This document shows positions 24,917 through 32,956 of a stretch of DNA of 39,040 nucleotides, piece by piece. The DNA comes from an uncultured Lachnospiraceae bacterium (GTDB lineage: Bacteria > Bacillota > Clostridia > Lachnospirales > Lachnospiraceae). The stretch's first letter is position 1; every line of letters starts with the position of its first letter. A program made the position numbers and the translations under genes. Below the pieces are notes generated by a model that did no database searches, had not been told where the DNA came from, and saw nothing but the letters and a program-made list of their open reading frames with translations. The stretch spans positions 1 to 39,040 of the forward strand of contig CAOKPU010000027.1 in assembly GCA_948470755.1 (NCBI GenBank), in the 5' to 3' direction.

Positions 24917-25785
24917 TACATTTCCACCTCTTTCTTTTTCGTAATGACAAGCTGCGTCACTCCTATGGCCGCCACCAGGATCATAAATACGATAGCCTTT
25001 GCCTGGGCAAAACCGAATTCGTTGGCTCCAAATGCCGAGTTATAAATATTCAGAGCCAGCATCTCCGTAGACTTGTATGGCCCGCCTTGGGTCAATGCCA
25101 GGTTCTGGTCAAACATTTTAAAGGAATTGGATATGGATAAAAACAATCCGATGGTAAATGCCGGCATCATCAGCGGCAGGATGATCCCTTTTAACATCTC
25201 CCACCCATTGGCGCCGTCAATCCGCGCCGCCTCCTTAACCGACTCCGGAATCTGCTGGATCTGCGCGATATAGACAATCATCATATATCCGGAAAGCTGC
25301 CATACCGTCAGGATCAGCAACCCAATAAACCCTGTCTCCGGATTAGAAAGCCATCCGCTTAAGAACGACCAGCCGGTAGACTTGGACAGCGCTTCAAAAA
25401 TGGATACAAATATGAACTGCCATGTAAAACCAAGCAATAAACCGCCGATCAGGTTCGGCATAAAGAATATCCCTCTAAGCAAAGTGGCTCCCTTAAACTG
25501 CTGCGTGACAAGCAAAGCCAGCAAAAATCCCACCAGATTCACCAGGATCACCGCGCATATTGAAAATGAAGCCGTAAATCCAAATGCATGCAGGAACGAA
25601 TCATCCCTTGTAAAAATATCTATAAAGTTCCGAACTCCTACAAAATCTATCCCGCTCCCAACAATCCCGTTCCAGTCCGTAAAGGCATAGAAAAAGCCAA
25701 TCAGCATAGGTATCAACACTACCACTGCAAAGGAAATGAATGCCGGCAGCAAAAACAGCCAAAATCTCCATTTACTTTTCTTCAT
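24916..25785 (-). CDS. ABC sugar transporter permease, MalF type
   Basis: A 289-residue, six-segment membrane protein, partner of the MalG-type permease in a CUT1-type importer. The EAA loop reads PESVKEAARIDGANGWEMLKGIILPLMMP (about 192-220). Periplasmic segment FNxALTQGGPYKSTEMLALNIYNSAF is typical of sugar permeases. The ribosome site AGGATGG is weak and about 12 nt from the ATG, 21 bp after the binding-protein stop. No ATP-binding subunit gene is in the operon, so a shared MsmK/MalK-like ATPase encoded elsewhere is assumed. Confidence 0.94.
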   Translation of the reverse strand: MKKSKWRFWLFLLPAFISFAVVVLIPMLIGFFYAFTDWNGIVGSGIDFVGVRNFIDIFTRDDSFLHAFGFTASFSICAVILVNLVGFLLALLVTQQFKGATLLRGIFFMPNLIGGLLLGFTWQFIFVSIFEALSKSTGWSFLSGWLSNPETGFIGLLILTVWQLSGYMMIVYIAQIQQIPESVKEAARIDGANGWEMLKGIILPLMMPAFTIGLFLSISNSFKMFDQNLALTQGGPYKSTEMLALNIYNSAFGANEFGFAQAKAIVFMILVAAIGVTQLVITKKKEVEM

Positions 25786-25806
25786 GCCATATCACCATCC
25801 TTATCA

Positions 25807-27141
25807 CTATTTTTGCGATGTACGCATGCTTGCCCATTGTTCAATGCTGCTTTGTGTTACTTCTTCCCATGTTGCCTCGCCTGCCAGATACTTCTGCACC
25901 ATTACGCCTGCCGCCTGCTGTCCCCAAGTATTGGGCGCGCCGCTGTATACCCATCCGTCCATAGTGTTCCCTTCGCTGTTTGCATCCATGATTCTCTGCG
26001 CCAAAGGATCCGTTGCTTTTAAATCGCCGAAATTATCATATGGAGGGACAAACTTACAGTTTTCCACTACAATCTTTTGCCCTTCCGGATCTGTGTAAAA
26101 CCAGTTAATGAAGTCTTTTGCCGCTTTTTTCTGCGCTTCGCTGGACTTATTGCAGATTGCCCAATAGCCGGAAACGCCTACAAAGTATTTGCCGTCCGAA
26201 TATCCCGATATGGAATAAGGAAGCATATCCAATTTGGCAAGGACTTCCGGATCCGTCGTCTCAACTGCGGGAGCCACCCAGTTGCCCTGTTTGATTGCCG
26301 CCACACGCTCGATTGCCAGCCCGCCTTCCAGGGAAGTGGTATAATCCACAGAATTCAGATTCGCCGTATTGTCCGCATTGGTGGTATAACTTGCCTGGAA
26401 ATCCACCATAGTCTTATAATCCGCGAACCCTGTTCCAGGAAGGGAATCTGCGTCATAAGCTTCTTTTGCCGATGAAAAATCATGAGTAAGGGCTACATTC
26501 ACATCATGATCTCCTGCAATCCAAAGTTCTTTTGTAGGATATTCCATTACGGATTCCAACAAAGGATATTTTTCCTTCATCTCTCCTGAATCAATCTTCG
26601 CTTTCAATGTATCAAACCCGGCCTTCATTCCCTCGAAAGTCATCATAGAGTTGAAGTCCACTCCGGCATCCTCAAACATCTGACGATTCACCACAAACCC
26701 GTATCCTTCCATATAGAGCGGGATTGCAAGCACCCTTCCGTCCTCCATAGTGAACATATCCTTTGTTCCCGGGAGCGCATGCTCTAAAATCGGCTGATCC
26801 GACAAATCTTCCAAAATATCGCTATAATCCTTTAAATCCTGAAACCCTCCTACCGAAAAGATGGTTGGCGGATCCGACTGCATCTTCGCTTTCAGGGAAG
26901 CGGAAAAATCATTGCCTGTCACCGCTTCCAAATTGATCGTCACTTCGGGATGAAGCTTTTGATATGTTTCGATCGCCTTCTTATACCCTTCATTAGCCTC
27001 AATCTTGCTCTGATAAATTGTAATTGTTACTTTCTCTCCGGACGCGCTGCTATTGTCCGCACCGCTTCCCTGTGAACCGCATCCTGCCAGCAGGGATAAT
27101 GTCGTTGCCATTGCCATTACAAATGCTACTGCTTTTTTCAT
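25807..27141 (-). CDS. ABC sugar transporter substrate-binding lipoprotein
   Basis: A 444-residue extracytoplasmic solute-binding protein of the CUT1 type. The N-terminus is a lipoprotein signal: charged MKK, hydrophobic stretch, lipobox LLAGC with the lipidated cysteine at residue 21, then a serine/glycine linker. The mature part has VTITIYQSKIEANEGYKKAIETYQKLHPEV, NDFSASLKAKMQSDPPTIF and later GNWVAPAVE and WAICNKSSEAQKKAAKDFINWFYTDPEGQ, typical of this family. Context with a GH13 glucosidase suggests alpha-glucosides such as isomaltose, maltose or panose. The ATG at 27141 is chosen for the signal peptide; AGGAGG lies 12 nt upstream. The operon is probably repressed by the upstream LacI protein through dyads at 27164-27246. 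Confidence 0.94.
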   Translation of the reverse strand: MKKAVAFVMAMATTLSLLAGCGSQGSGADNSSASGEKVTITIYQSKIEANEGYKKAIETYQKLHPEVTINLEAVTGNDFSASLKAKMQSDPPTIFSVGGFQDLKDYSDILEDLSDQPILEHALPGTKDMFTMEDGRVLAIPLYMEGYGFVVNRQMFEDAGVDFNSMMTFEGMKAGFDTLKAKIDSGEMKEKYPLLESVMEYPTKELWIAGDHDVNVALTHDFSSAKEAYDADSLPGTGFADYKTMVDFQASYTTNADNTANLNSVDYTTSLEGGLAIERVAAIKQGNWVAPAVETTDPEVLAKLDMLPYSISGYSDGKYFVGVSGYWAICNKSSEAQKKAAKDFINWFYTDPEGQKIVVENCKFVPPYDNFGDLKATDPLAQRIMDANSEGNTMDGWVYSGAPNTWGQQAAGVMVQKYLAGEATWEEVTQSSIEQWASMRTSQK

Positions 27142-27163
27142 GTCGTTTCTTTTCCTCCTTTTT

Positions 27164-27178
27164 ATGGAACTGTTCCAT
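27164..27178. promoter_or_regulatory. LacI-type operator O1, perfect dyad
   Basis: ATGGAACTGTTCCAT is a perfect 7+1+7 palindrome just upstream of the binding-protein ribosome site. Its closest match is the dyad at 27231-27245, which agrees at 13 of 15 bases. Confidence 0.75.
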
Positions 27179-27191
27179 ATTGGGGTAAAAA

Positions 27192-27222
27192 AATATATCC
27201 TTATGGACGATTCCATTTTCAA
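27192..27222 (-). promoter_or_regulatory. Promoter of the sugar operon with internal half-spaced dyad
   Basis: On the minus strand, TTGAAA (27222-27217) is followed by TATATT (27197-27192) at 19 bp, or GATATA at 17 bp. The spacer contains ATGGA-N4-TCCAT (27203-27216), a one-base-shorter version of the flanking operators. O1 lies downstream and O2 upstream, so a repressor could occupy all three. Confidence 0.5.
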
Positions 27223-27230
27223 TTTTATAT

Positions 27231-27246
27231 GTGGAACTGTTTCATG
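27231..27246. promoter_or_regulatory. LacI-type operator O2
   Basis: GTGGAACTGTTTCATG, one mismatch short of the O1 dyad symmetry, lies just upstream of the -35. Its centre is 67 bp from the O1 centre, suitable for a tetramer or for two independent dimers. Confidence 0.65.
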
Positions 27247-27385
27247 TCATTAATATACAATTATGCACACATGTAGTCAATATATTTTGCCTATTTATCT
27301 CAAAATCATTGTTTTTAACAAAATGACTTTTTATATTTTGTGCGATATATACAAACCCCTTCTTTTTATCCAATTTACAATAAAA

Positions 27386-27435
27386 CACAAAAAAAGAGAA
27401 AAACTCCCCGCTTCGGTCGTTTATCTCTTTTTCAC
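27386..27435 (-). terminator. Intrinsic terminator of the minus-strand LacI gene
   Basis: AAAGAGATAAAC (27430-27419) pairs with GTTTTTCTCTTT (27404-27393) with one mismatch. The loop holds CCG/CGG, then a T run follows on the minus strand. It ends the LacI unit before the sugar operon. The remainder of 27247-27512 is AT-rich with no gene seen. Confidence 0.7.
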
Positions 27436-27512
27436 ACCGCCGCCTATGTAATTGCCAAATTCCTGAAAATCTGCGGCTCTTCTGCCAACCGGCATCATTT
27501 CATACAGGGCAT

Positions 27513-28490
27513 CTACAGCGTATCGCCTTCCTTAAAATGAACCGGTACGAATATCTCCCTCCTCATTAACGGCTGATGGTTCATCAGCTTTAAAAGCACT
27601 TCCACCGCATTTTGTGCAATGCCTTCCATATCCTGCACGATCGTCGATAAAGTACGGTAATTGAAATCCGTTATAAAAGTCCCATCATAAGATAATATTT
27701 TCAGTTCATTGGGTACACATATCCCCATTTCGCAGGAAATCTTTAAAAAGGCCGCCGCACATAGATCGTTCGCCAAAATCCCATCCAGCCCCGGATAAGC
27801 CGCCAATATCGTCCGCGCCCGTTCCATCGCTTTTGAATAATGGATCACATCGTCCCATGCAAAGCCTTCGGTAATTACCTCCGCCCCATCATCCTCCATT
27901 TTCCGAATGAATTCCTTTCCCGCCTTTGATGATGATATTGTTTTTGCTTCAGGATCCGACAACTGCAGCACTTTCCGGCATCCGGCGCCTATCATCTTCT
28001 CAGCCGCGATCCTTCCCCCTTGTACATGATCCGATGTGATCAACGGGATCCCCGGAATAATACGATCCAATGAAATCATAGGTTTTTCCATTTCCGTATA
28101 GTTCTCATCCGGGAGAAATGCAGCTCCGATGATCATACCGTCGAAAAGATTCCTCTTCAAAGTATCCAAATACTCCCTTTCTATCAAAGGATCTCCGCTG
28201 GTATTGCATAGCATCATATTGTATCCATGTCTGTGAAGTTCATTTTCCAGATAACTCCACAATACCGAAAAATACGGATGTATCAGCTCCGGCGCAAGCA
28301 CCCCTATAATCCCCGTTTTCTTTCTATAAAGATTCCTGATCCATTGGTTCGGCACATAATCCAGTTCCGATACAGCCTGCCTGATTTTTTCTTTTGTTTC
28401 CTCGGCTACATAACCGCTCCCGTTCAAGGCCCGCGATACTGTGCTGGGTGCAACCTCCGCCAGCCTCGCAACCTCTCTGATGCTCGCCAT
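27513..28490 (-). CDS. LacI-family repressor of the sugar operon
   Basis: A 325-residue regulator. The N-terminal helix-turn-helix and hinge are canonical (MASIREVARLAEVAPSTVSRALNGSGYV). Residues 60-325 form the sugar-sensing domain with the Rossmann-like start GIIGVLAPELIHPYFSVLWSYLE, SLDRIIPGIPLITSDHVQGG, GLDGILANDLCAAAFL and LSYDGTFITDFNYRTLSTIVQD. It lies directly upstream of the binding-protein gene and is transcribed in the same direction, separated by its own terminator and by the O1/O2 operators. This makes it the likely repressor of the importer-GH13 operon. AGGAGG lies 10 nt before the ATG. Confidence 0.93.
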   Translation of the reverse strand: MASIREVARLAEVAPSTVSRALNGSGYVAEETKEKIRQAVSELDYVPNQWIRNLYRKKTGIIGVLAPELIHPYFSVLWSYLENELHRHGYNMMLCNTSGDPLIEREYLDTLKRNLFDGMIIGAAFLPDENYTEMEKPMISLDRIIPGIPLITSDHVQGGRIAAEKMIGAGCRKVLQLSDPEAKTISSSKAGKEFIRKMEDDGAEVITEGFAWDDVIHYSKAMERARTILAAYPGLDGILANDLCAAAFLKISCEMGICVPNELKILSYDGTFITDFNYRTLSTIVQDMEGIAQNAVEVLLKLMNHQPLMRREIFVPVHFKEGDTL

Positions 28491-28595
28491 ATAACTGGTT
28501 CCTCCTGCTTTGAATATCTTTCTTTTATGTACTTATATTTCCGTCAGCCTTATTCACTTATGCCGTTTTCCATTTTTACCCTGTTTACTGACTAC

Positions 28596-28624
28596 AGTAT
28601 ACTCTTCGCAGGAGGGGATTTCAA
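28596..28624 (-). promoter_or_regulatory. Sigma-A promoter of the minus-strand LacI gene
   Basis: TTGAAA (28624-28619), 17-bp spacer, TATACT (28601-28596), giving a leader of about 100 nt before the ATG at 28490. Confidence 0.7.
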
Positions 28625-28675
28625 GATTGGCTATTCAATTTTCTTTGTTCCGGTTTTTATTTACATTCATTCCAT

Positions 28676-28915
28676 GCCATTATGCTTTCCTCTTTGATTC
28701 CCGTGACAATAAGCCAGGCAGGCATTCTTGCTTACGCATTTGTTGAATACAGCGATGATCATAGCCCGATGTTTTACCGCATTGGAAGCTTAATACCCGT
28801 CGCTTACGGCCAGGTTATTGACTCCGGCATCTCCTCATCCATGCAGTCCAACTCCTATGGCGCCGTCTCTTTACCCATCCGCCTTTTTCACAGGATGCCT
28901 GATCACCGTTTTTAA
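28676..28915 (+). other. Gene-poor stretch with one protein-like open frame
   Basis: The gap 28491-28870 holds the LacI promoter and little else. On the plus strand an open frame reads ISQAGILAYAFVEYSDDHSP and continues to the stop after 28912, overlapping the 3' end of the GyrI-like gene. It has a protein-like composition but no ribosome site before its ATG at 28682 and no family I recognise. It may be a gene scrap or chance. Confidence 0.2.
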
Positions 28916-29509
28916 CCGTTCCGGGGCTACCCGTCTGGCATCCGACAGATAAATTTCGTGATGCATCCTCTCTGCCGAAAAGTCGTTTACATATCCGTTT
29001 TCCTGTAGGAAACGGTCCATCAAAGCTATCGTCGCCGGCTCATCGTCGTATGTCCCTATGTGCATACACTGCACGCACACCCCTTCCCGTATTGTCATAA
29101 ACTCTACTTTTGAATAATCCTGCCCCTTTTTTTCCGTCGCTTCTTCCACCGCCCACCGGAAATCTTCTTCCGTTACAAAATCCGGCAGCCTGATTACGGA
29201 TATCCAGCAAAAATCCTCTTTTCTGCTATAATCCACCCCTGAAATCCCCTCCTGCCACCAGAACCCTTCCAAGGGGGGCACCACATAGTCAAAATACCCT
29301 TCGATTTTATGGCTTCCTTTTTTACTCATCTTGATGGTAAAAGCGATTCCATAAAGCAAACCAATAGCCGCCTTATATTCCCCGCCTTCTTCATTCGGAT
29401 TTCCTTTCCCCCGCAATGCAATAAATTTCATCTCCGGGACATCTACGATTTCCGGCTTATTCTTTGGCATATAATATTCCTTATACTCTTTTTTGTAATC
29501 AAACGACAT
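28871..29509 (-). CDS. GyrI-like small-molecule-binding domain protein
   Basis: A 212-residue cytoplasmic protein of the GyrI-like/SOUL-related fold used for binding small molecules. The start FDYKKEYKEYYMPKNKPEIVDVPEMKFIALRGKGNPNE is characteristic of stand-alone members. The later acidic motif EGYFDYVVPPLEGFWW and the tail CMHIGTYDDEPATIALMDRFL also fit. Stand-alone members lack a DNA-binding domain and may bind drugs or xenobiotics, possibly hydrolysing them; this is family knowledge, not shown here. GGAGGCGG precedes the ATG. Single-gene unit with a dyad over its promoter. Confidence 0.87.
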   Translation of the reverse strand: MSFDYKKEYKEYYMPKNKPEIVDVPEMKFIALRGKGNPNEEGGEYKAAIGLLYGIAFTIKMSKKGSHKIEGYFDYVVPPLEGFWWQEGISGVDYSRKEDFCWISVIRLPDFVTEEDFRWAVEEATEKKGQDYSKVEFMTIREGVCVQCMHIGTYDDEPATIALMDRFLQENGYVNDFSAERMHHEIYLSDARRVAPERLKTVIRHPVKKADG

Positions 29510-29554
29510 CTTCCGCCTCCTTGAAAACCCTGTCTTTTTTCCTCTATTTCCGTA

Positions 29555-29591
29555 ATCATATCATACTTAACACGACAACTGTATGTCATGT
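29555..29591 (-). promoter_or_regulatory. Promoter and operator-like dyad of the GyrI-like gene
   Basis: ATGACA (29589-29584), 18-bp spacer, TATGAT (29565-29560; a second copy overlaps at 29560-29555). Across the -35 and spacer lies the dyad ACAnGACA-N6-TGTCnTGT (29570-29591), suitable for a dimeric repressor or MerR-like activator. No cognate regulator gene is adjacent. Confidence 0.45.
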
Positions 29592-29632
29592 ATAGATTTT
29601 ACCCCGGGCATTCATGCTTTTCAGCCATCATA

Positions 29633-30475
29633 CTATAAATTGTTGAGCGTCTGAATAATGGGAATCAGACGGTCGAAGGAATCAATCGTATAATCCGGAC
29701 ATATGCCCTGTTCCCGGCACATCTTTTTGAGTTCATCCTCCCGCCGAAAATCGGTTTCTGTCCAATGGGAGATAGCCACCAGTTTTTGATATAACTCTTT
29801 TGCCATTTCCGGATCGCAAGGATATTTGCATAATACGGCAACTACTCCGGCCATTTTTGCCATGTAAATGTCTTTCGTCAAGCTATCCCCGACATAAATC
29901 GTTTCGTCAGGCAATGCAGACTCACATTCACAGATTTGGCTAATCAATTCCGGGTTCGGTTTCTTGCCTAAAACGGCATGGGTCTTTGCCGATGACGGGA
30001 AACAATCTGGCCGTTCAAACTGGCTGCCAGAAACATAGACCCGGCAAAACAGATCTTCTATCCCCAGTTTCCGCAGCCTGTAAAAGCCATTTTCTTCCGC
30101 CGATTCTGTATAGCCTACAATTTTAATATTCATTTCCGCTATTTTACTTAACGTTTCTTTCACATACGGATACAGTTGAAGCTGTTTCTTGCGGGTTGAA
30201 TTAAACCTATGAAAGACAGGGTTTAGTTCCTGCAGCAGCTCTTCTTTCGTATAATTGGGATACGCGTTAAGGACAGAAGGCAGATAAGCCGTCGCATACG
30301 GGTATTCCACGCTTCCTTTTTCCTGATGGATCCTCTTATATTCCTCCAATAACGCTTCTTTATCCTTTTTCAGGATATGGGACAACTCTTCCGCCATCTC
30401 ATAAAACGCAGGAATAAAAAAGCCAATCCATGAATAGAGAGTATCATCCAAATCAGTTATAAATAATTTAATCAT
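29633..30475 (-). CDS. HAD-superfamily phosphatase coupled to the metallophosphoesterase
   Basis: A 280-residue HAD hydrolase. Motif I is DLDDTLY with nucleophile D8 and acid/base D10. Motif II threonine is in VGYTESAEE, motif III lysine in GKKPNPELIS, and motif IV in YVGDSLTKDI. A large helical C1 cap lies between motifs I and II (about 15-100). It therefore looks catalytically intact, with phosphatase or phosphotransfer chemistry on an unknown substrate. Its ATG is 10 bp after the stop of the metallophosphoesterase gene; the ribosome site AAGTGAG overlaps that stop, so the two are coupled. The C-terminal 70 residues beyond motif IV are longer than in minimal HADs and may contact the partner. 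Confidence 0.88.
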   Translation of the reverse strand: MIKLFITDLDDTLYSWIGFFIPAFYEMAEELSHILKKDKEALLEEYKRIHQEKGSVEYPYATAYLPSVLNAYPNYTKEELLQELNPVFHRFNSTRKKQLQLYPYVKETLSKIAEMNIKIVGYTESAEENGFYRLRKLGIEDLFCRVYVSGSQFERPDCFPSSAKTHAVLGKKPNPELISQICECESALPDETIYVGDSLTKDIYMAKMAGVVAVLCKYPCDPEMAKELYQKLVAISHWTETDFRREDELKKMCREQGICPDYTIDSFDRLIPIIQTLNNL

Positions 30476-30485
30476 ATTTTATTGC

Positions 30486-32057
30486 TCACTTATAAGGGAT
30501 TTCTATTTTTTGACAAATAGCATCTGCCGAAGAATCATCGCTGTGGATCTTATGGAATTCAATCACTGCTTCGTCTCCGCTAAAATGTATAGTTGCAAAC
30601 TTATTCTCAACACCGGCCGCTCCCGTTCCACCCATTCCGACAACCGTTATACGCCGCATACTCCCTACGGCAACATCTTTTTCAGGTTCTACCGGATAGT
30701 TGACCTCAGAAACAAAAGTCCTGTGTTTATGCCCATGCAATAATAGCCTGACATCGTATTTCACCAGCCAGTTCATCAAACGATCCGCATCATATACGGC
30801 GCTGCTGGCTCTGGTCACATCAATCACCTCCGTATAGCAGGCCGGCAAATAGTGATGATGCATCATTACAATACGGATCGCATTCTGATTATCACTATTG
30901 TCCCACCCCATCTCTTGGGCAACATAATCCAACTGCTCTTGCGAAAGATATCCATGGCTTTCAAAATTCGGATATTGTTGAAGCAACAGGCTGTTTAAGG
31001 CGGCAATTTCAAGAATATGCCCTGAAGAAAGCAACAGTTTCTTGCCGCTTGCAAAAAATCTATTAGGAAATATCTTATAGATGGAATGGTAAAACCCGGA
31101 AAACCCTTTCGCATTCTCCAGATTGTCATAAATAAATGCCGGTTGTGCATCCTTAAGCAAGTCATGGCCTTCCCAGGCAAAATCATGATTGCCCGGACAA
31201 ATCAGGATGTTCTCCGCATTCAGGCCGGCAACATCATAATTAATATCCTGCAACAGGCGCTGCGCCTCATCAAATCCTGATTCTTTTGCAAAAGATGTGA
31301 TATCGCCGGTAATCAACAGCCCTGCCACCCTGCGTTTATCAAGGCATCTTAGTAAATGCTGCGCTAAGGTCTGACGGATTTTCCCCCGTTCCGACTCAAA
31401 CAAATGATCATAAAGATGCAGATCAGACAGCCAGACAATAGTATCCCCCGATGATTGATAATACTTCGCACTAAAGTGCGACGGCTGGATAAAATCAGCA
31501 TTTAAAAGTATAATTTCATTATTGCGGTCGGAATCCCTTGCCTTTCTGGCAAACCACACGGTACGGTTTTGCTGGATGATTTCTTTGATAGAATATATTC
31601 TTTTGTCGTTAAACTGACTGTAATCAGCATTATCATCGCCAAACAGCGAGTCACAGCCCACATAGGAAAATCCCGTCAAATCAGATTCGTCACAAGGTTC
31701 AATCTTAGTAAACTTAAACCATGCATAATACTCCTGATCGCAGTAATATTCCGGTGTTTTATCCCTTTCCGGCGACGGGATCTTATCTTTCGCCGTCAAT
31801 TCGACACCACTGCATGTCGCCCGATAAACCAGGCTCTGACCGGAATCAACGAGAAATATATCAAGAGGTTGGGATTTGGCTTCTATGCTTAAATAGGCAA
31901 ATTCTTTCTTGGGTGTTTTTTCATTGCCTTTTTTCCACCATGCCCACCATACATATCCATGTTGGCCGATCACAGCCAAATGTTTTGCTATCGTTTCATT
32001 TTCTGCGGTAACCAAATCCCTAAAACGAAGAATGACTGTTTCAAAAGTCGTTGACAT
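30486..32057 (-). CDS. Metallophosphoesterase with unusual N-terminal domain
   Basis: A 523-residue protein in two parts. Residues 1-200 form a domain I cannot name, with ILRFRDLVTAENETIAKHL, the aromatic run GYVWWAWWKKGNE (34-46), a DSG turn (71-73) and IPSPERDKTPEYY. I recall similar YVWWxWWKK domains in other multi-domain bacterial proteins, but cannot verify this. Residues 205-523 are a calcineurin-type phosphoesterase with all metal-binding blocks: D212 and H214 (SDLHL), D252 (TGDIT), N290-H291 (GNHD), H400-402 (MMHHHY) and H443/H445 (HGHKH). It should be a two-metal phosphodiesterase or phosphatase. AGAGGTG precedes the ATG. Operon partner is the HAD phosphatase. Confidence 0.88.
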   Translation of the reverse strand: MSTTFETVILRFRDLVTAENETIAKHLAVIGQHGYVWWAWWKKGNEKTPKKEFAYLSIEAKSQPLDIFLVDSGQSLVYRATCSGVELTAKDKIPSPERDKTPEYYCDQEYYAWFKFTKIEPCDESDLTGFSYVGCDSLFGDDNADYSQFNDKRIYSIKEIIQQNRTVWFARKARDSDRNNEIILLNADFIQPSHFSAKYYQSSGDTIVWLSDLHLYDHLFESERGKIRQTLAQHLLRCLDKRRVAGLLITGDITSFAKESGFDEAQRLLQDINYDVAGLNAENILICPGNHDFAWEGHDLLKDAQPAFIYDNLENAKGFSGFYHSIYKIFPNRFFASGKKLLLSSGHILEIAALNSLLLQQYPNFESHGYLSQEQLDYVAQEMGWDNSDNQNAIRIVMMHHHYLPACYTEVIDVTRASSAVYDADRLMNWLVKYDVRLLLHGHKHRTFVSEVNYPVEPEKDVAVGSMRRITVVGMGGTGAAGVENKFATIHFSGDEAVIEFHKIHSDDSSADAICQKIEIPYK

Positions 32058-32245
32058 GTCCCACCTCTCTATGATATGCCATTGGATTATTTGAGTTAAG
32101 AATCTACTTTATTTTACCGTAAACGCTGTCCGTTGTCTATCATTAATTATTCTACAACTGCGTTTTCAATCCCCGATCCTCATAGCGCCTGCATTGTCTT
32201 CCGCCATTCCCGGGCCAATAGGCAAAACCTCTTTTAAAAGCGGAT

Positions 32246-32722
32246 TTACAGCCATTTGGACGCCCAATCGGCAAGCATCTTCGCCGATGCGTTTGCAGCA
32301 AACTTTTTTCCTTCCATTACGTTTGCTTTTGGCGCCAAATCCTGCATATTTTTCGAGGAGCTGCCGGCCGGGCTTCCGCCGGAAGTCACAAAAGGGACGA
32401 TCTTTTTTTTGCTGAAATCATAAGACTCCATAAAAGTATCAATAATGGACGGCTCCCTGTACCACCATACCGGAAAACCGACAAATATGACGTCATACTG
32501 ATCCATATCCTCCACTCCGGAACGTATTGCAGGGCGGCATTCCCTGTCATTCATTTCAACGGAACTTCTGCTCCCCTTATCCCGCCAGTCAAGATCGGCA
32601 TCCGTATACGGCACTTCCGGTTCAATCCGGAACAGTTCCGCACCAATTTCTTTGGCCAGCCGTTCCGCCACTCCCGCAGTTACCCCACTTGCGCTAAAAT
32701 ATGCTACCAACACTCTACTCAT
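32246..32722 (-). CDS. Flavodoxin
   Basis: A 158-residue FMN-binding electron carrier. The phosphate-binding loop is VAYFSASGVTAGVAERLA near the N-terminus. FVGFPVWWYREPSIIDTF and the FVTSGGSPAGSS loop contact the flavin. It matches the flavodoxin_4 type common in Clostridia, often linked to stress or reductase partners. AAGGAGGAG lies just before the ATG. It is driven by a MerR-type promoter. Just past its stop a short minus-strand frame (MAVNPLLKEVLPIGPGMAED, then NAGAMRIGD) overlaps the 3' end out of frame and may be a scrap of a lost downstream gene. Confidence 0.92.
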   Translation of the reverse strand: MSRVLVAYFSASGVTAGVAERLAKEIGAELFRIEPEVPYTDADLDWRDKGSRSSVEMNDRECRPAIRSGVEDMDQYDVIFVGFPVWWYREPSIIDTFMESYDFSKKKIVPFVTSGGSPAGSSSKNMQDLAPKANVMEGKKFAANASAKMLADWASKWL

Positions 32723-32805
32723 TGTCCAACTCCTCCTTGCTTTGTTCCATTAATTTTTACATCCATACCTCTTACCATAGGCTGCGTTGTCTGCTATTCC
32801 TATTC

Positions 32806-32836
32806 ATCATACTACCTAAAGTTGGCTTTAGGTCAA
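32806..32836 (-). promoter_or_regulatory. MerR-type activatable promoter of the flavodoxin gene
   Basis: TTGACC (32836-32831) and TATGAT (32811-32806) on the minus strand are separated by 19 bp, the over-long spacing of MerR-regulated promoters. The spacer region holds a perfect 8-bp dyad, ACCTAAAG-TTGG-CTTTAGGT (32814-32833). No MerR gene is in the window, so the activator acts in trans. The 5' leader is about 75 nt. Confidence 0.8.
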
Positions 32837-32956
32837 GAGGTTCTTTTTTATGCCATGTACGCGTTTACGGCTTGTTGCGAAGAGGCGACTGCCAACAAGG
32901 CTGTTTGCGAGCAAATCACCGATTGAAAAATCAGCTATCAAACTCATTTTATCAAT

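Noticed and set aside
32843-32939. 39-codon minus-strand frame after the TIGR04076-like gene
   Set aside because: It lacks a ribosome site, has no family similarity and runs into the MerR-type promoter.
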